Part shown: in pieces, positions 23,491-34,757 of the stretch
Layout: every line of letters starts with the position of its first letter
Position numbering within the stretch: the stretch's first letter is position 1
Assembly: GCA_903813345.2 (NCBI GenBank)
Contig: CAIIXF020000006.1
Span: forward strand, 3,598,001-3,662,000
Origin: Owenia fusiformis
Lineage: Eukaryota > Annelida > Polychaeta > Sabellida > Oweniidae
DNA: 64,000 nt
Reading direction: 5' to 3'
Position numbers and translations under genes: made by a program
Notes under the pieces: model-generated
The model's database searches: none
The model's input: only the letters and a program-made list of their open reading frames with translations
Told to the model about the DNA's origin: nothing

Positions 23491-24249
23491 ATGGATTACT
23501 TTGCGAATGGAGGGACCAACGAAGGATTTTCGTTACAGGACATGATTGAGAGGGATATAGGAAATAGTATGAGCGATCCGAGTGACCAGCACACCTTGAA
23601 CAGCATTGATTTGAATGGATTTGATACAAACAGCCAAAATCAGATGCAAAACAGTGAAGCAATGACTTTCAAAATTGAAGATGAAAGTTACGATACAACT
23701 CTCGATAATGATCAAAATATGTCTTCATTAAACAACCTTAGTTGGCTGTGTGATTCAAATGTCACAGTCGATGCGCAAAATTCGTCCAGACAGAATAGAT
23801 CTAGTAATGTTACTGTTGAAAATAACAATCCAAATTTATTAGTTGATCCATCAACTGGAATGCCAATTCAGCAGCAGCAGCAGCAGGTGATTCAGATACC
23901 TTTATCACAGCCAGTTCAGATTATAAATTCTGATGGGAGTCGGCAGACAGTTGCATACACACTTCCATCAAATGCAGGTTTGCAACAGACGTTACTGAGT
24001 TCGAACAACCAACGGCAAAATGCCACACCCGTATTGCATTGCAACGCAGTGAACATGCAGCAACAGTACCCAAATAATATAACCCAACATGTTACCCATG
24101 TGTCCAAGCCTTCACCCCCAATTACAACTGTGACGAGAGAGGAGAAGCAGTACCCTAAGCCCGTTTATTCATATAGTTGTCTTATAGCCTTGGCCTTGAA
24201 GAACAGCTCTACAGGGTATCTACCTGTAGCAGATATATCATTTTATGAT
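23491..24249 (+). CDS. FOXN4: FOXN exon 1: N terminus and first part of forkhead domain
   Basis: Ends at the donor GAT/GTAAGT. The frame is open from the ATG to the donor. Residues just before the donor read [10 protein letters not shown], where the family has LPV.EIYNFM. Inserting 2 nt at the AT run (24234-24238) would restore a YHFM-type reading and the phase required by exon 2. Confidence 0.85.
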
Positions 24250-27200
24250 GTAAGTATCATCATCAAGTCATCATCAGTCAAAAAGCATAATGCAATATTC
24301 ATGTATTTTTAATCGTAAGGGCAACAGCCAATGAGCAATGAGCTCTCTCTTGAAAATTACAAAAACGTAAGGGTAGTCATATTTAAGGTTAGTCTGCATG
24401 TTCGGAATTTTGCTGAATCCTTCATCCACTGGTCACACATTATTTTTCAAAGAGGAATCCCTGCTTCTTTACATTTTCTACATCTTTCAGTTTTGCACAA
24501 AGAGTGCACTTATTATGCCTATAGAAAAAGACAGTAAAAATGATTTTTTTGTAAAATGTATAAAAACAAGAAAATCCAAATTCTCTGTCGTCTCACCAGT
24601 CTTTTCTAGGTTCATTACTTGAACTCTCTTTGTGCAAAACTGAAAGATGTAGACAATGTGGGGAAGGAGGGATTCCTAACTTAAAAATAACATGTGGCTC
24701 AATTGAGGAATGCAGCAAAATTCTGAACATGCTGACTTACCTTAAGACAGTCAGTGAGGTATATTTCGCTGTAAAATCATGCAAAAACAATGTTTTTTAT
24801 TTATAATTACAAAATACTCAGATACAAAACAGAATAAACTTTGTTTGGACACAGCTTGTGAACTTGGATTCAAAATCAAAAAAAAAGGTAATTTGTTACT
24901 GTGACACTCATTCTCTTTTTTTCAGCTTCCACTTCCCATACTTCAAAACTGCCCCTGATGGTTGGAAGGTAGGCCTGTGTTTTTTTCAAAAATAACAAAA
25001 ATAATCAGATGATTAATTGATGTTGATTAGCAGTTATGAATTTGGCATTAAAATGAATATTTTACCCTTCCTGATAATTGCTTTTACAGATTATCGACAT
25101 AGACATGAAATTATTATATTATATATAGTTTTTCCAAAATGTCAGCCAACATGACATGTGGTAAAAAGCAGTCAAGAGTTATGGGCCAGTTGTGACTAGT
25201 GAAGTATTTTGGCTCTGCTAGCTTTTGAAATACAATTATTTACACTTTTCAGAATTCTGTCAGACATAATTTGTCTCTAAACAAAAGTTTTGCAAAGATA
25301 GAAAATCCTAAGAACAATGGGAACACAAAGAAAGGCTGTCTCTGGGGACTGAATCCTGTGAAAATCGACCGCATGGATGAGGAGATTGCCAAATGGAACA
25401 AAAAGGAACCTCTTGCCATTAAACGCAGTATGTCTAAACCAGGTAAAGGACCACTTATAAAAGAAGGGGCGCTAATAGCAAAGACCACTGATAAGTTGGG
25501 CAAGGATATTATTATTAGGCATTATCTGCCAGGAACTGGACATTTTGCTTTGGTTCTACTGGTATTTACAATAATTCCCAAAATCATATAATGATTGTTG
25601 TGATTAAAGAATGTGTGAAACAGTTAACTTGAGGGAAGTGTAATTGTTAAAATAGAAATTTAAAAAAATACGGTTTACTGTACTTTGATCGATGAATTAG
25701 AATTTTTTATTTGGTCAAAAAAGTCGAGTGACATTCTACATTTCCCCCAAGCTTATTGTCATACCAACAAATAGTTAATGGAACAACATTTCTAGATTTC
25801 TAATTTGCAAAAGACCAAAGTAAATGTTACATTTGATAATTGAATAATATAGTTTTTTTATAATCAAATTGTTTCCAGAGGTTTTTGGAATGCTAGAGAC
25901 TGGAAAAATTGGTCTTCCAAGGAAAGAATCTACAAGTGGTTATCGACATAGTTCAACGTCATCTGACCCAGGTGCTCAAAGCAGTGCTAATTCCATAAGC
26001 AACCCTACAGTCAGCGTAACTGTGAGTGATGATCCAGTAATGAACAAACTCGCCAATGACCTTCTTAATGGCGAGGACCTCACAGATCTCGACCCAGCAT
26101 TATCTGAACTTGCAATGCAGGTAAAGACTTTGTGCAATTACAATTGATCTATTTGTACAAACACTAAAATTTCTTATGAACACTCATGTTTATCCATTTA
26201 TCTGTCCAGGTCGTTATTGAGGGAATAAAAAATTAAAAAATTAAATTATTATAAAAAAATTATAAATGAGAACTTACTTTTATGTGAAAGAAAAAGTGAG
26301 AGAGAAGTGGAAATATGATTCATTAGACTATCACTGAGTCATGCATTGACTCGATGAAGGTCAGCTCAGGAAAGATGTCCGGCTCAAAAAGGATATAATG
26401 TGTCTAGTAAAACCTATATTGGAAAACCTCTCTAATCTGAACAATATTTTCAATGTTCTCCATTTAAATGTGATTTCAGAGTGGAATCTGGGATGACCTG
26501 AACACAGATGATCTTAACTTGGATGGAATCCCCATCTCAAATTCCCCGCTGCCGAATCTGAACATCTCATCATCCAGTCTCACATTCACCTCTCCCTCCA
26601 TCGCATTCAACCACACAACACCACAAAAAGGTTAGTTTCACTGAAAACCCCACTGTCACCTAGAGTTAAGGTCATTCTGACCTATGTCAACTTGATATAG
26701 GCAAGGTCATTCTGACCACTTTCAACTTACTCCAGTTAGGGCAGCTAGAGCCAAAAACATTCTAACAGAGTTCCAACTTCATTGGGATGTGAGGGTATGA
26801 TTGAATAATGGTTCAACCCACCAAACTATTCAATCCATAGAACTACAACTTGAATATGTGACAAATATTGATAACAGTTTTTTAGTCAACCACCTAAATT
26901 AACATTAACGTCGCATTATAACAATGCGACATGCGACTCCAAGCTGACATGATAGTTATCATATATATTGTTATATGTTTTTCAATCAAAGTGGGGTTTC
27001 TCCTTTATTCCCAATGATGTAAGATTGTTTAATAAACAAGCAAACATTAAAATCTCATTTTATTTTATTGACAATGTATGAAACACTCAAAGTCAAAACA
27101 AAATAAAAACATTTTTGAGAACAAATTTTCAAAAGTCAGCTGAATGATACTTGAAAATACCTTGTTAACATCTTTCCTTGCTGACTAGCTTGATGAAAAT

Positions 27201-30200
27201 GTCTCATTATTTTTTTAAAGATTGCCTGGCAATAATTTAGGTGTATAGTATCACTGTATGTACAGTGATCGTCTACTATTAAAAGTGCGTGATCAAAGAC
27301 TCGACAAGATGCGCAAAATTCAAATATTTTGTAACGGTTATTTTTAAAAGATTTATTTGTGTTTATATTACAGGCTACTGGTGATTCAATTAGGTTTTGT
27401 AGGAACAAGAACATCCATATGCTTTGAGAAATATATATCAGTTTGACCATTTTTTCGTAAATGTTATTGATTTTACGATGTAAAGATATAAATGCGATGT
27501 AACATGTGTTATTTTATTCAAAAAGCTTAAAAATATCAAAAACAATAGAACATTTTTACTCTCTTTTATTTTTAATACTTAGGTAGGGTCTTGGGCTTCC
27601 GTTTTACCATGATGAAATTCACGTTTCCGCTCTTAAATAACATGGAATAAATATTCTAACACAGAAACGAATGGATCAGCCTATAGCGTGAGTTTCAGCA
27701 AACCATATGCCCTTTTCATACATGCTTTTCACGAGAAGAAAAATGGGATTTCTTTCAAAAAGTATGTCTAAAAACATGTACATCACCGTTCACCGATTCA
27801 GTAAATTAAATGGTCACTGTGTGTGCGTACATTTTGTTTCTGCCTAGGTTTGAATACATTACCATTTAATGAAATGTACAGTAAACCTGCTAAGTGAAAC
27901 ACATCTTGAAGCGTAACACCTTATAAGTGGAACAGTTTTAAAGTCCCATTCCAGTCCATTTATTTTACCCTCTGATTCCAAGGAACGAGAAGTTAACACC
28001 TTGGCATCCAAGATGATTGTCGAATTGTAATGCAAGAATTGAATAAATTATGAATGAAAATGCATGTCACAGTATCGCCCATTGTCATGGTTGTGCCTGT
28101 TTTGGACATGGGGCCTAATAATAAACTTATAAAATATAAAATCTGAATTGTACATTATCTATTTCATTGGGGAGTTAAATCATTCTTTTGCAGCAAGGTA
28201 TCAAGTTATAAGTTATACTAAAATGTAATGACGTAATTATCTCCGGTAGATGCCAGTAGTCAGTTCCCAGTTTCACCACGAGGTGGCTAACTTGGGTCAT
28301 ATATAAATGACGGGTATAAGGGAAAGCTCCTTAAAGTTCAATATTCAGTAGATTTATTGATCAATTTTCAAATAAAAGTCTATCGGTGATTAGCTTGAGA
28401 ATTTTAGAATTGTATGTAATCGAATGCAAAATAAACGCCAAGTGGGACTTTTTAGGGAAACTCTACAAAGTGTGAAATAAAGACCATGCTATTATCTCTA
28501 ATTATGGTAATTTTGTTTTATTTTGTATCAGTTGAATCAGAGATTTTGGATGATTTCATTTGATTATTGTCAATCACCTAAATTGTAATAAATTCATCAC
28601 TTTTTACAAGTATGTGTTTATTTATTGATTTTACTTCATTTGGTATTATTCCAGAAAAATTTCTTGTTATCACTCTAAATTTGCCTCTATTTTCAGAAAT
28701 CTTTCTCATCTTCATCTCTTTATTTCATGATGTTCTACAAGGTGGTTTATAATGATTTGAAATTTAGGAGTTCGAAATGAAGGACAGTCAAATTATGTAA
28801 ACCAAACCACTCTGAAATGCAAAAGACATATCATTAGAATCCACATGGTAAAATCACTCACTTGGCTGATCATAAATTGTTTTCATAACATCCTTCTTAC
28901 TCGATACTGAAGGGGAGTTGGAACGACTGATATGCATGTAATGTTAAGTATTACGTACATTAACCATAGACATGCCAATGTTGTGGTTTGGGTAATCTAA
29001 AAACAGAAAATTTGGTGAAATATACATTTTCGTTCGGCAGTTTTCTGATTTTGCTTCATTTATCAACTCAGTTCAGGTATTTCGGTTGAGCCAATTACTG
29101 AATCCTGTTGCCAAATGAATCTTGAGTCTCTTATACAGCATATGGAATACCATATGTAGGTAAAATGACGTTAAGGTGGTAAGGAGAAGTGAAACAAACA
29201 TACCTTTCCTCCGACATTTCGAATTTTGCGCATCTTGTCGAGTCTTTGATCACCCACTTTTAATAGTAGGCGATCACTGTACATACAGTGAGTATGTTTA
29301 TTACTCTTCACCTACCTTTCATTTTTAAAGAAAATAACTTGAACTTTGCTGCATTCACACCGGAATAGCCTGACAACGGTAAAGTCTGATACCGTTGTCA
29401 CAAATGGCAGACATAACTGTCGCATCAACTCTTCAATCACTTGGTTCTCATTTCATGGGATTTTATCGTCGCTAATTCTGTGCATGCATTAAGCTCTTGT
29501 GATGATGTATCATATGAAATCCCAATTTCAATCAAATTGGGTCGTGAATCGCTATAATATAGCGTCTTTGAAATCGTCAATGACAACGGAATCTAAATTT
29601 GAAGTAATTTACAAAGACAACGACATATGGTAATACTGTGTCCGTTGTCCCGTGTCTCATTTTGATTGGTTAAATTAAAGACTTTATTTAGATGGTAGAA
29701 CATTGTTAACTGTACAATGAGTAAAGACATTTTGATTGATTGTTGTTCTAAAAGAATGTAGTCTGGGTGCTCTATTAACATACAGTTCATGAAAATCTAA
29801 TTGAAGCGACGGTTATGTCCGCCATTTGTGACAACGGTATCTGACTTTACTGTTATCAGACTATTCTGGTGTGGCGTTGGAGATTTTCAAATAATTTCAT
29901 ACTTGCAAATTGATAAGGTGCAAGGATAAATGATGAGTTATCATGATTTTAACTTTGTTTTGCCATGATTGTCAACATTAACATCCCTATTATATGACTT
30001 TTACAAAGGGAATGTAAATCAAAATAAATGCTGCTCAAGAGAAAGACTTTATGAAGACTGCAAACCAAAATAAACGAAATTAACTACTGTAGATACACTT
30101 AATTTGGCTACCGTTTTAATTTGACGGATCGGCAGATTGAAAATATCCACCAAATTAAAAATCCACCGATTTTCAGATCTATTTTGGAAAATCCCTAGAG

Positions 30201-31297
30201 AATTTGTAATTTGTAATTATTTGACTTATGTTAAGTATTCCTATTTGAATGTCAGTGCCATACCAAGACTTACTGAAAGCAGAACACAAGAATCTGGAAT
30301 GATCTATGATAAAACTTGAGCTCAGCCCCGACTCCACCAAATTAAATAGCCGCCACAGGCCCGCCAATATTTGAAATTGAGCAAATCCGCCAAATTAAGT
30401 AGCGTCAAATTAAGTGTATCTACAGTATTCCAATACAGAAGGCCAATGTCACTCTGATTCTTGTCAAATTGACACCAGGTCAGATTGACCTTTATTACAT
30501 CAAACAATATTTCCATGTTCTATTTCTATGTTGTCATTCTTGCAGATACTATAGAAAGAGTGACCAATATACAGGGTAGCTATGTGTATTCGCCAGCAAA
30601 GACTGAATCACCAAATCTATGGTACAGTCCCACCCGTCGCACCGTGTCATCGCAGACGTGACATACATCATCTTGTAGGCAATGTAAGGGCAACTCTTGT
30701 TCATGTACACGGACACTAATCGACTCAACCAGAGGAGGCGTTCATATATACAGACTAACAGACAAATCAAAAGCTATCAATCAGAAGGCTAAAGTAAAAC
30801 AAAAGAGCTGCACCGTGACTAGGACGCATCCGGCTCAGAGTCTCCTATCAGAGTTAAAGTCACATTCCCAGTTTAAAGATCATTCTCAGATTAACATTCA
30901 ACCCCAACAGGTTAAAGTTCATTCCCAAGGTCAAGAAGAGGTCAAAGTTAAAGTTGAACTTGAAGATGTTGATGATGATATGTATTCCTTCAAAGATCCT
31001 CAAATTGATCTAGATTTCGATGATGTTGATGGAGATATTGATTCTCAAAACACAGACCCTGTCGAGCAAAATAAAAATCGCAGAAAACAAACACTTCCTA
31101 GCACAAAAATTAAAGTTGAGCCAAATGACTCGAGGGTTTCTTCAGTATCTACGCCAGTTGATGATAAACCTATGAAAGTAAAACAAGAAACAGTTATAGA
31201 TGTCAGAATCACAAATGGCGATACAGTGAATGGGAAAAAGTTTGATGCAAAATTTCCTTGTATACTTGCACTGTTAAAATCTGAACCTCAAGAATAG
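23491..31297 (+). CDS. FOXN4: FOXN1/FOXN4-class forkhead transcription factor, 6 exons, two reading-frame anomalies
   Basis: FOXN1/4 proteins are nuclear DNA-binding factors. Exons are 23491-24249, 24926-24968, 25253-25442, 25879-26120, 26480-26630 and 30546-31297. The start ATG lies in AAAC-ATG-G. The N-terminal region has the family LSWL motif and a short polyQ. The forkhead domain reads [18 protein letters not shown], then [24 protein letters not shown] and [14 protein letters not shown]. After it come RSMSKPE and [18 protein letters not shown], matching the FOXN4 acidic segment LDPS..FALQGNLWEEM. Two oddities stand out. Exon 1 lacks 2 nt in an AT run at about 24235, so its end is out of frame with exon 2. 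The last exon has an in-frame TGA at 30659-30661, followed by 211 sense codons to TAG at 31295. To the TGA the protein would be about 500 residues; with readthrough about 712. Confidence 0.88.
24250..24925 (+). other. FOXN intron 1 with foldback MITE
   Basis: 676-bp intron, half filled by the foldback element at 24383-24745. It ends in a strong polypyrimidine acceptor (TTCTCTTTTTTTCAG). Confidence 0.8.
24383..24745. mobile_element. 355-bp foldback MITE with TTAA duplication
   Basis: Inverted arms of about 125 bp start GGTTAGTCTGCATGTTC and end in the mirror image (GAACATGCTGACTTACC). TTAA is at both outer edges (24383-24386 and 24742-24745). Same target-site type as the 16742-17381 element but unrelated sequence. 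Confidence 0.85.
24926..24968 (+). CDS. FOXN4: FOXN exon 2: forkhead helix region
   Basis: 43-bp exon encoding [14 protein letters not shown] after one carried base. The sequence is diagnostic for the FOXN1/4 class, whereas FOXN2/3 has HFPYFANAPTGWK. It enters in phase 2 and leaves in phase 0 at AAG/GTAGGC. Confidence 0.9.
25253..25442 (+). CDS. FOXN4: FOXN exon 3: recognition helix and wings
   Basis: Begins [18 protein letters not shown], the DNA-recognition helix, then [19 protein letters not shown] and IKRSMSKP. The acceptor is ACACTTTTCAG and the donor CCAG/GTAAAG, phase 1. All recognition-helix residues (N..RHN.S) are present. Confidence 0.92.
25879..26120 (+). CDS. FOXN4: FOXN exon 4: Ser-rich linker and acidic segment
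   Basis: Starts [10 protein letters not shown], continuing the family MAKPEE segment. A Ser-rich linker follows, then [20 protein letters not shown], resembling the conserved FOXN4 C-terminal acidic motif. The acceptor is TTGTTTCCAG and the donor CAG/GTAAAG. Confidence 0.88.
26480..26630 (+). CDS. FOXN4: FOXN exon 5: acidic activation segment
   Basis: Reads [20 protein letters not shown], then a Ser/Asn/Pro-rich run. The GIWDDL piece aligns with FOXN4 GNLWEEM, part of its transactivation region. The acceptor is GTGATTTCAG and the donor AAAG/GTTAGT, phase 1. Confidence 0.87.
27252..29290. mobile_element. 2.0-kb DNA transposon with ~70-bp TIRs and 5-bp TSD (Transib/RAG-like?)
   Basis: Inverted ends of about 70 bp begin CACTGTATGTACAGTGATCG, identical over the first 20 bp at both ends. 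They are flanked by a perfect 5-bp direct repeat AGTAT (27247-27251 and 29291-29295). CAC-starting ends with a 5-bp duplication are the signature of Transib and RAG-type transposons. The interior has no long ORF, so this is a non-autonomous copy. Confidence 0.75.
29356..29873. mobile_element. 518-bp MITE with CACAC ends
   Basis: Inverted ends of about 68 bp start CACACCGGAATAGCCTGACA at the left and mirror it at the right with roughly eight mismatches. Flanks GCATT and GCGTT could be a decayed 5-bp duplication. A related solitary end is at 9371-9440. Confidence 0.85.
30085..30427. mobile_element. 343-bp TIR element
   Basis: A perfect 22-bp inverted repeat beginning TACTGTAGATACACTTAATT bounds the element. 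The internal sequence is rich in AAATTAA and CCACCAAATT-type words. The first seven bases (TACTGTA) are shared with the element at 12078-12601. Confidence 0.85.
30546..30661 (+). CDS. FOXN4: FOXN exon 6 up to the in-frame TGA
   Basis: Begins after TTCTTGCAG in phase 1. Reads [18 protein letters not shown], resembling the FOXN4 tail GLYTAYSTPDS, and stops at TGA 30659-30661. The base after TGA is C. This could be the normal stop of the main protein form. Confidence 0.75.
30662..31297 (+). CDS. 211-codon in-frame extension beyond the TGA
   Basis: The same frame continues from CAT at 30662 for 211 sense codons to TAG at 31295. Composition is protein-like: a Cys/Arg patch ([11 protein letters not shown]), then Lys/Gln-rich and strongly acidic stretches ([12 protein letters not shown]), and IKVEP- and MKVKQE-type motifs that resemble sumoylation sites. 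No internal ATG lies near its start. It may be read by stop-codon readthrough, or the TGA may be a recent nonsense change or a sequence error. Confidence 0.6.
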   Translation, partial: HTSSCRQCKGNSCSCTRTLIDSTRGGVHIYRLTDKSKAINQKAKVKQKSCTVTRTHPAQSLLSELKSHSQFKDHSQINIQPQQVKVHSQGQEEVKVKVELEDVDDDMYSFKDPQIDLDFDDVDGDIDSQNTDPVEQNKNRRKQTLPSTKIKVEPNDSRVSSVSTPVDDKPMKVKQETVIDVRITNGDTVNGKKFDAKFPCILALLKSEPQE

Positions 31298-31325
31298 ATG
31301 TTTAAGTTTTCAAACATTTTGGGTA

Positions 31326-31331
31326 AATAAA
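31326..31331 (+). terminator. polyadenylation signal AATAAA of the FOXN gene
   Basis: A canonical AATAAA lies 29 bp after the distal TAG, with GT-rich sequence following. It supports 31297 as the end of the real reading frame in the transcript. Confidence 0.6.
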
Positions 31332-34300
31332 CAAATTGAGTTTGTATTGGACAAAGTTTAGTCCTCATACATCTATCCCACCAATAACTCAAATCTCAGT
31401 GGAAACTTTAGAACCATGTATTTTTATATTTTGTGTGTTTGACTGAAATGTACTTCTTTAATCATCCTGTTAGTGTGCATTTATGTTGATTTATTTGTGC
31501 CAATTTTACAATTGGAGAAAATTTCAATATCAATTAAAAAGAATTTGAGCAATATTGCATAATTGTTCATGCAAGTATTACAGGAAACAAATGTTAAATG
31601 CTTTGGTCAGAAAACTATCCAAGTTTAGACATAATCCTATTTAACAGCTAGTTCCAAAATTTCAAATTGGTCATTATTTTCTGAATAACACGACATGTCA
31701 CTTAGTACTGAAAATGAATTATGATTGAGAACCAACATTTAGAGTTTTTGGTAATCTGCATGCACATGTGAGAATCAAACAATCAATGAAACATCAAATA
31801 ATTAATGAAACATGTCAAACAATCAATGAAACATGTCAAACAATCAACAAACACATGTCAAACAATCAATGAACACATGTCAAACAATCAATGAAACATG
31901 TCAAACAATCAATGAAACATGTCAAACAATCAATAAACACATGTCAAACAATCAATGAAACATGTCAAACAATCAATAAACACATGTCAAACATGTGCTT
32001 TATTATCTGAAAAACTTGTGGCCTGAAAGATTGTGGCCTAAAAGTTGTTTAACCTTAAATCCACATTTACTTTGACATTCAAATTACAAAAATATGCAAT
32101 TAGCAAGAATCATGAAAAAAGCTGATAACTTACCATCAATTAACATATTCAATTAAGAGGAGTGCATTTATTTGGTGTTTTTCTGACCAATGCATTTAAA
32201 TATACATGTAGTTTTACAAGTTATTGTGAATGTTCACAATTTAAGTCTCTGTGCTAGTCCAAAGAATTGGCCATTTACTATATTAATTAAATACTGGGTG
32301 CTTTCAACATGTATTATTAGTGAGAACGTCATTGATTTGTATTGTGGTAGACAATACATTTGTTGTTGTATGTATTTATTAATGTTGAGTCGAGAGTGAG
32401 AGTTTCAGCCCTTTGAAAAATGGCGATTGACATTGCCTACAAGTTTTATATAGTGTCTCGTAGAACTTATCTGTGATAAGGCGCCATCATGGCCTAACAT
32501 AGGTGGCTGATATTTCAATATTGCCTTTGTTATTTTATGATAGTGGCTTATTTATTGAAAAATGCTATGTATATTTTGTACAGTGTAGTTTTTTACAGAA
32601 GAAACTAGATTTAGTATTTTTTCATTTTAATTGTATATATATGTTTAGAGCATCATGTGACAAGGCATCAGTCAACTTACACTGGCCTAGAAAGCTGTCC
32701 CACATAACATGTTGTTTGTTAATGTCAATTTTTTGAAGAACGTTGTGTTTTGGGATATTCATTTATGTCTACATTCTTAATAATGCTTGTTTGATCGCTA
32801 ATTCTACTGTTTCCATATTTTTCAAGAAAGAATATATTTCTGTTAAAAATTCTATATGTTAACCGAAGATGAAAATAATGAATACGACTGATGAGGGAAC
32901 ATATCAATATAGCTATTTAGGATAAAAAATGTAAGTAATATTCTAAAGGAAGGGGGTTGCTTGAACGAAATAGTTTCAAAGATCTCAGTAGTAAGGTGTA
33001 TGAGTCGCCATGAGCCAGGCTGGTAACCAAGAATAGTGCATGAACTACAATGCGAATCAATTTTTCGACACATGTTTAGAGGGGTTAACACAAAACTTAC
33101 ATTTTTATGCTAAACTGTTAGTTTGATATGTTCCCTTAGCCAAAAAAGATTTTGAAGAAAGCCATGCAAAAGTCAAAGAAAAATTGACCTTTGTGTTAGC
33201 AAGAATTATTGTCATTTTTATCAGAATTTATTTTGTGAATTCTAATTCTCAATATAGCATCAAAATAATTAATTGTGCCCTTATATAGAAAGCGTCAAAG
33301 TAAGAATTTATTGTTTGCGATAATTATCACTGGATCAAAATAATTGGTCGTAATTGCAAAATTCAGGTGCCATATGAGCCAAAAATGCACGCTACAGCAT
33401 TATCACATTTTTGATGCATTTATTTTTGCAGATCACCAAGTTGATCCGCTATTAGATCCTGATTGACATCGCTTTGAAAATCTTTATGTTACGTAGTATT
33501 GTGCATTTGAAATTCAAGTAGGAATTAGTCATTAATTGTCATAAAACCAGTTGTTCCCTGGCTTACTAAGGGTTTCATTAACAGCAGTAATTTGCTCCAT
33601 TTGTTTTTACCCAAATCTCCTGTTTTTGTAAATTCTAATGTCAAATTATTATGTATGTTGTTATCATTTGTTTTGCAAGTTCTCAGATATTCTAAACTAA
33701 TCCTGCTCACAGAGTAATATAAAATTCATTGAGTAATAAATGTATGCATCATGTCCAATATTATTGCAGTAGTGCAAAGCTCAAACAAATCAAATCAATG
33801 AATTTGTTAATGGAAGTAACTTCCTGTTAAATAAGAAATAATGAAGAAGAAATTCAGAGAAAACAGGGACCAATAAACAGCACATGCTACAAACGAGCTC
33901 ATACAAGTATTGGATCAAGACTTGTATATCCAACACAGCATGTCATAAAGAGGAATTATGAGAAATAGGATGACTTTTAGAGCAGTGATGCTTATAAAGT
34001 CTTCTCAAAGCACTCTAAAAATCATCACATTTCTGCAAAGTACGTATTTCATGAGGTGATTTTAGTAAACAAGTTTATAACAGTTGGTCTTCACCCAATG
34101 TCTCGAATAAATGATAAATTACAATTTTAAAATTGTACATAGCACAATATACTAATTGAATAAAATCAAGGAATATACATACAAGCTAATATTTATTATT
34201 TTGTTTTTTGTTATGTCGCCACCACACGTGGTGGCATATTGTTGTATTGTCCAACTTTTTGTGGATGGTGTTCAGCTGTCAGCATCTGTAACAAATGGCA

Positions 34301-34620
34301 GGTGGCAGGATTTTTCATGTTGATGCTTTGTTTATTGCATTTTGCCATCATTTGGATTACCTAGAACTCTTTGACAAAATTTTATTGAAATTGATGCGAG
34401 TTATATTGAAATAAAAGAAATGGACATTTTTTACCCACCCTGTACATGAACTGCGGGATGAATGGATATTCTAAAGTCTTTTGTGAATATTTCTCCACCC
34501 ACTGATGTCAATTTATGCAGTTTTTCATTCATTCTGTTTGTTGATTCATACACTCACGCAAAATAATAAGAATTGGCTAAACTAGAAATAAAAACTGAAG
34601 ACTATTTTCATGACAAAATA
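31332..34620. other. intergenic space between convergent genes
   Basis: About 3.3 kb between the FOXN and the unnamed minus-strand gene 3' ends. It contains the 22-bp minisatellite (31787-31993) and an 8-bp-arm hairpin GCCACCAC-AC-GTGGTGGC near 34220. Otherwise AT-rich with no coding signal. Confidence 0.6.
31787..31993. repeat. ~22-bp minisatellite
   Basis: Units of 20-22 bp (ACATGTCAAACAATCAATGA) are repeated about nine times, with ACAAACAC insertions in some units. Confidence 0.9.
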
Positions 34621-34626
34621 TTTATT
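34621..34626 (-). terminator. polyadenylation signal of the unnamed minus-strand gene
   Basis: AATAAA on the minus strand (TTTATT on plus), 131 bp beyond the TAA stop at 34758-34760. Confidence 0.5.
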
Positions 34627-34757
34627 TGTTTTATAGTTAAAGCTAGAAAATATCAGAAATCAGTAACATTCATGATGTCACAACCGACAGATAGTACAGA
34701 GATTTTTTTCATCAAAACACTAACAATTAAATTCTGAAGAATCATATTTGCATAATG

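Larger units (their letters stand above)
26631..30545 (+). other. FOXN intron 5, 3.9 kb, packed with DNA transposons
   Basis: Contains a 2039-bp Transib-like element (27252-29290), a 518-bp CACAC MITE (29356-29873) and a 343-bp TIR element (30085-30427). About 26640-26770 has short direct repeats of AAGGTCATTCTGACC. Confidence 0.8.

Noticed and set aside
24180-24249. Alternative donor ACAGG/GTATCT that restores phase with exon 2
   Set aside because: It would delete about 12 conserved forkhead residues; a 2-nt indel explains the data better.
30658-30678. A 21-bp GT..AG segment (GTGACATACATCATCTTGTAG) whose removal would delete the TGA in frame
   Set aside because: Far below the size of any known animal intron, so treated as coincidence, though it would be a neat alternative to readthrough.
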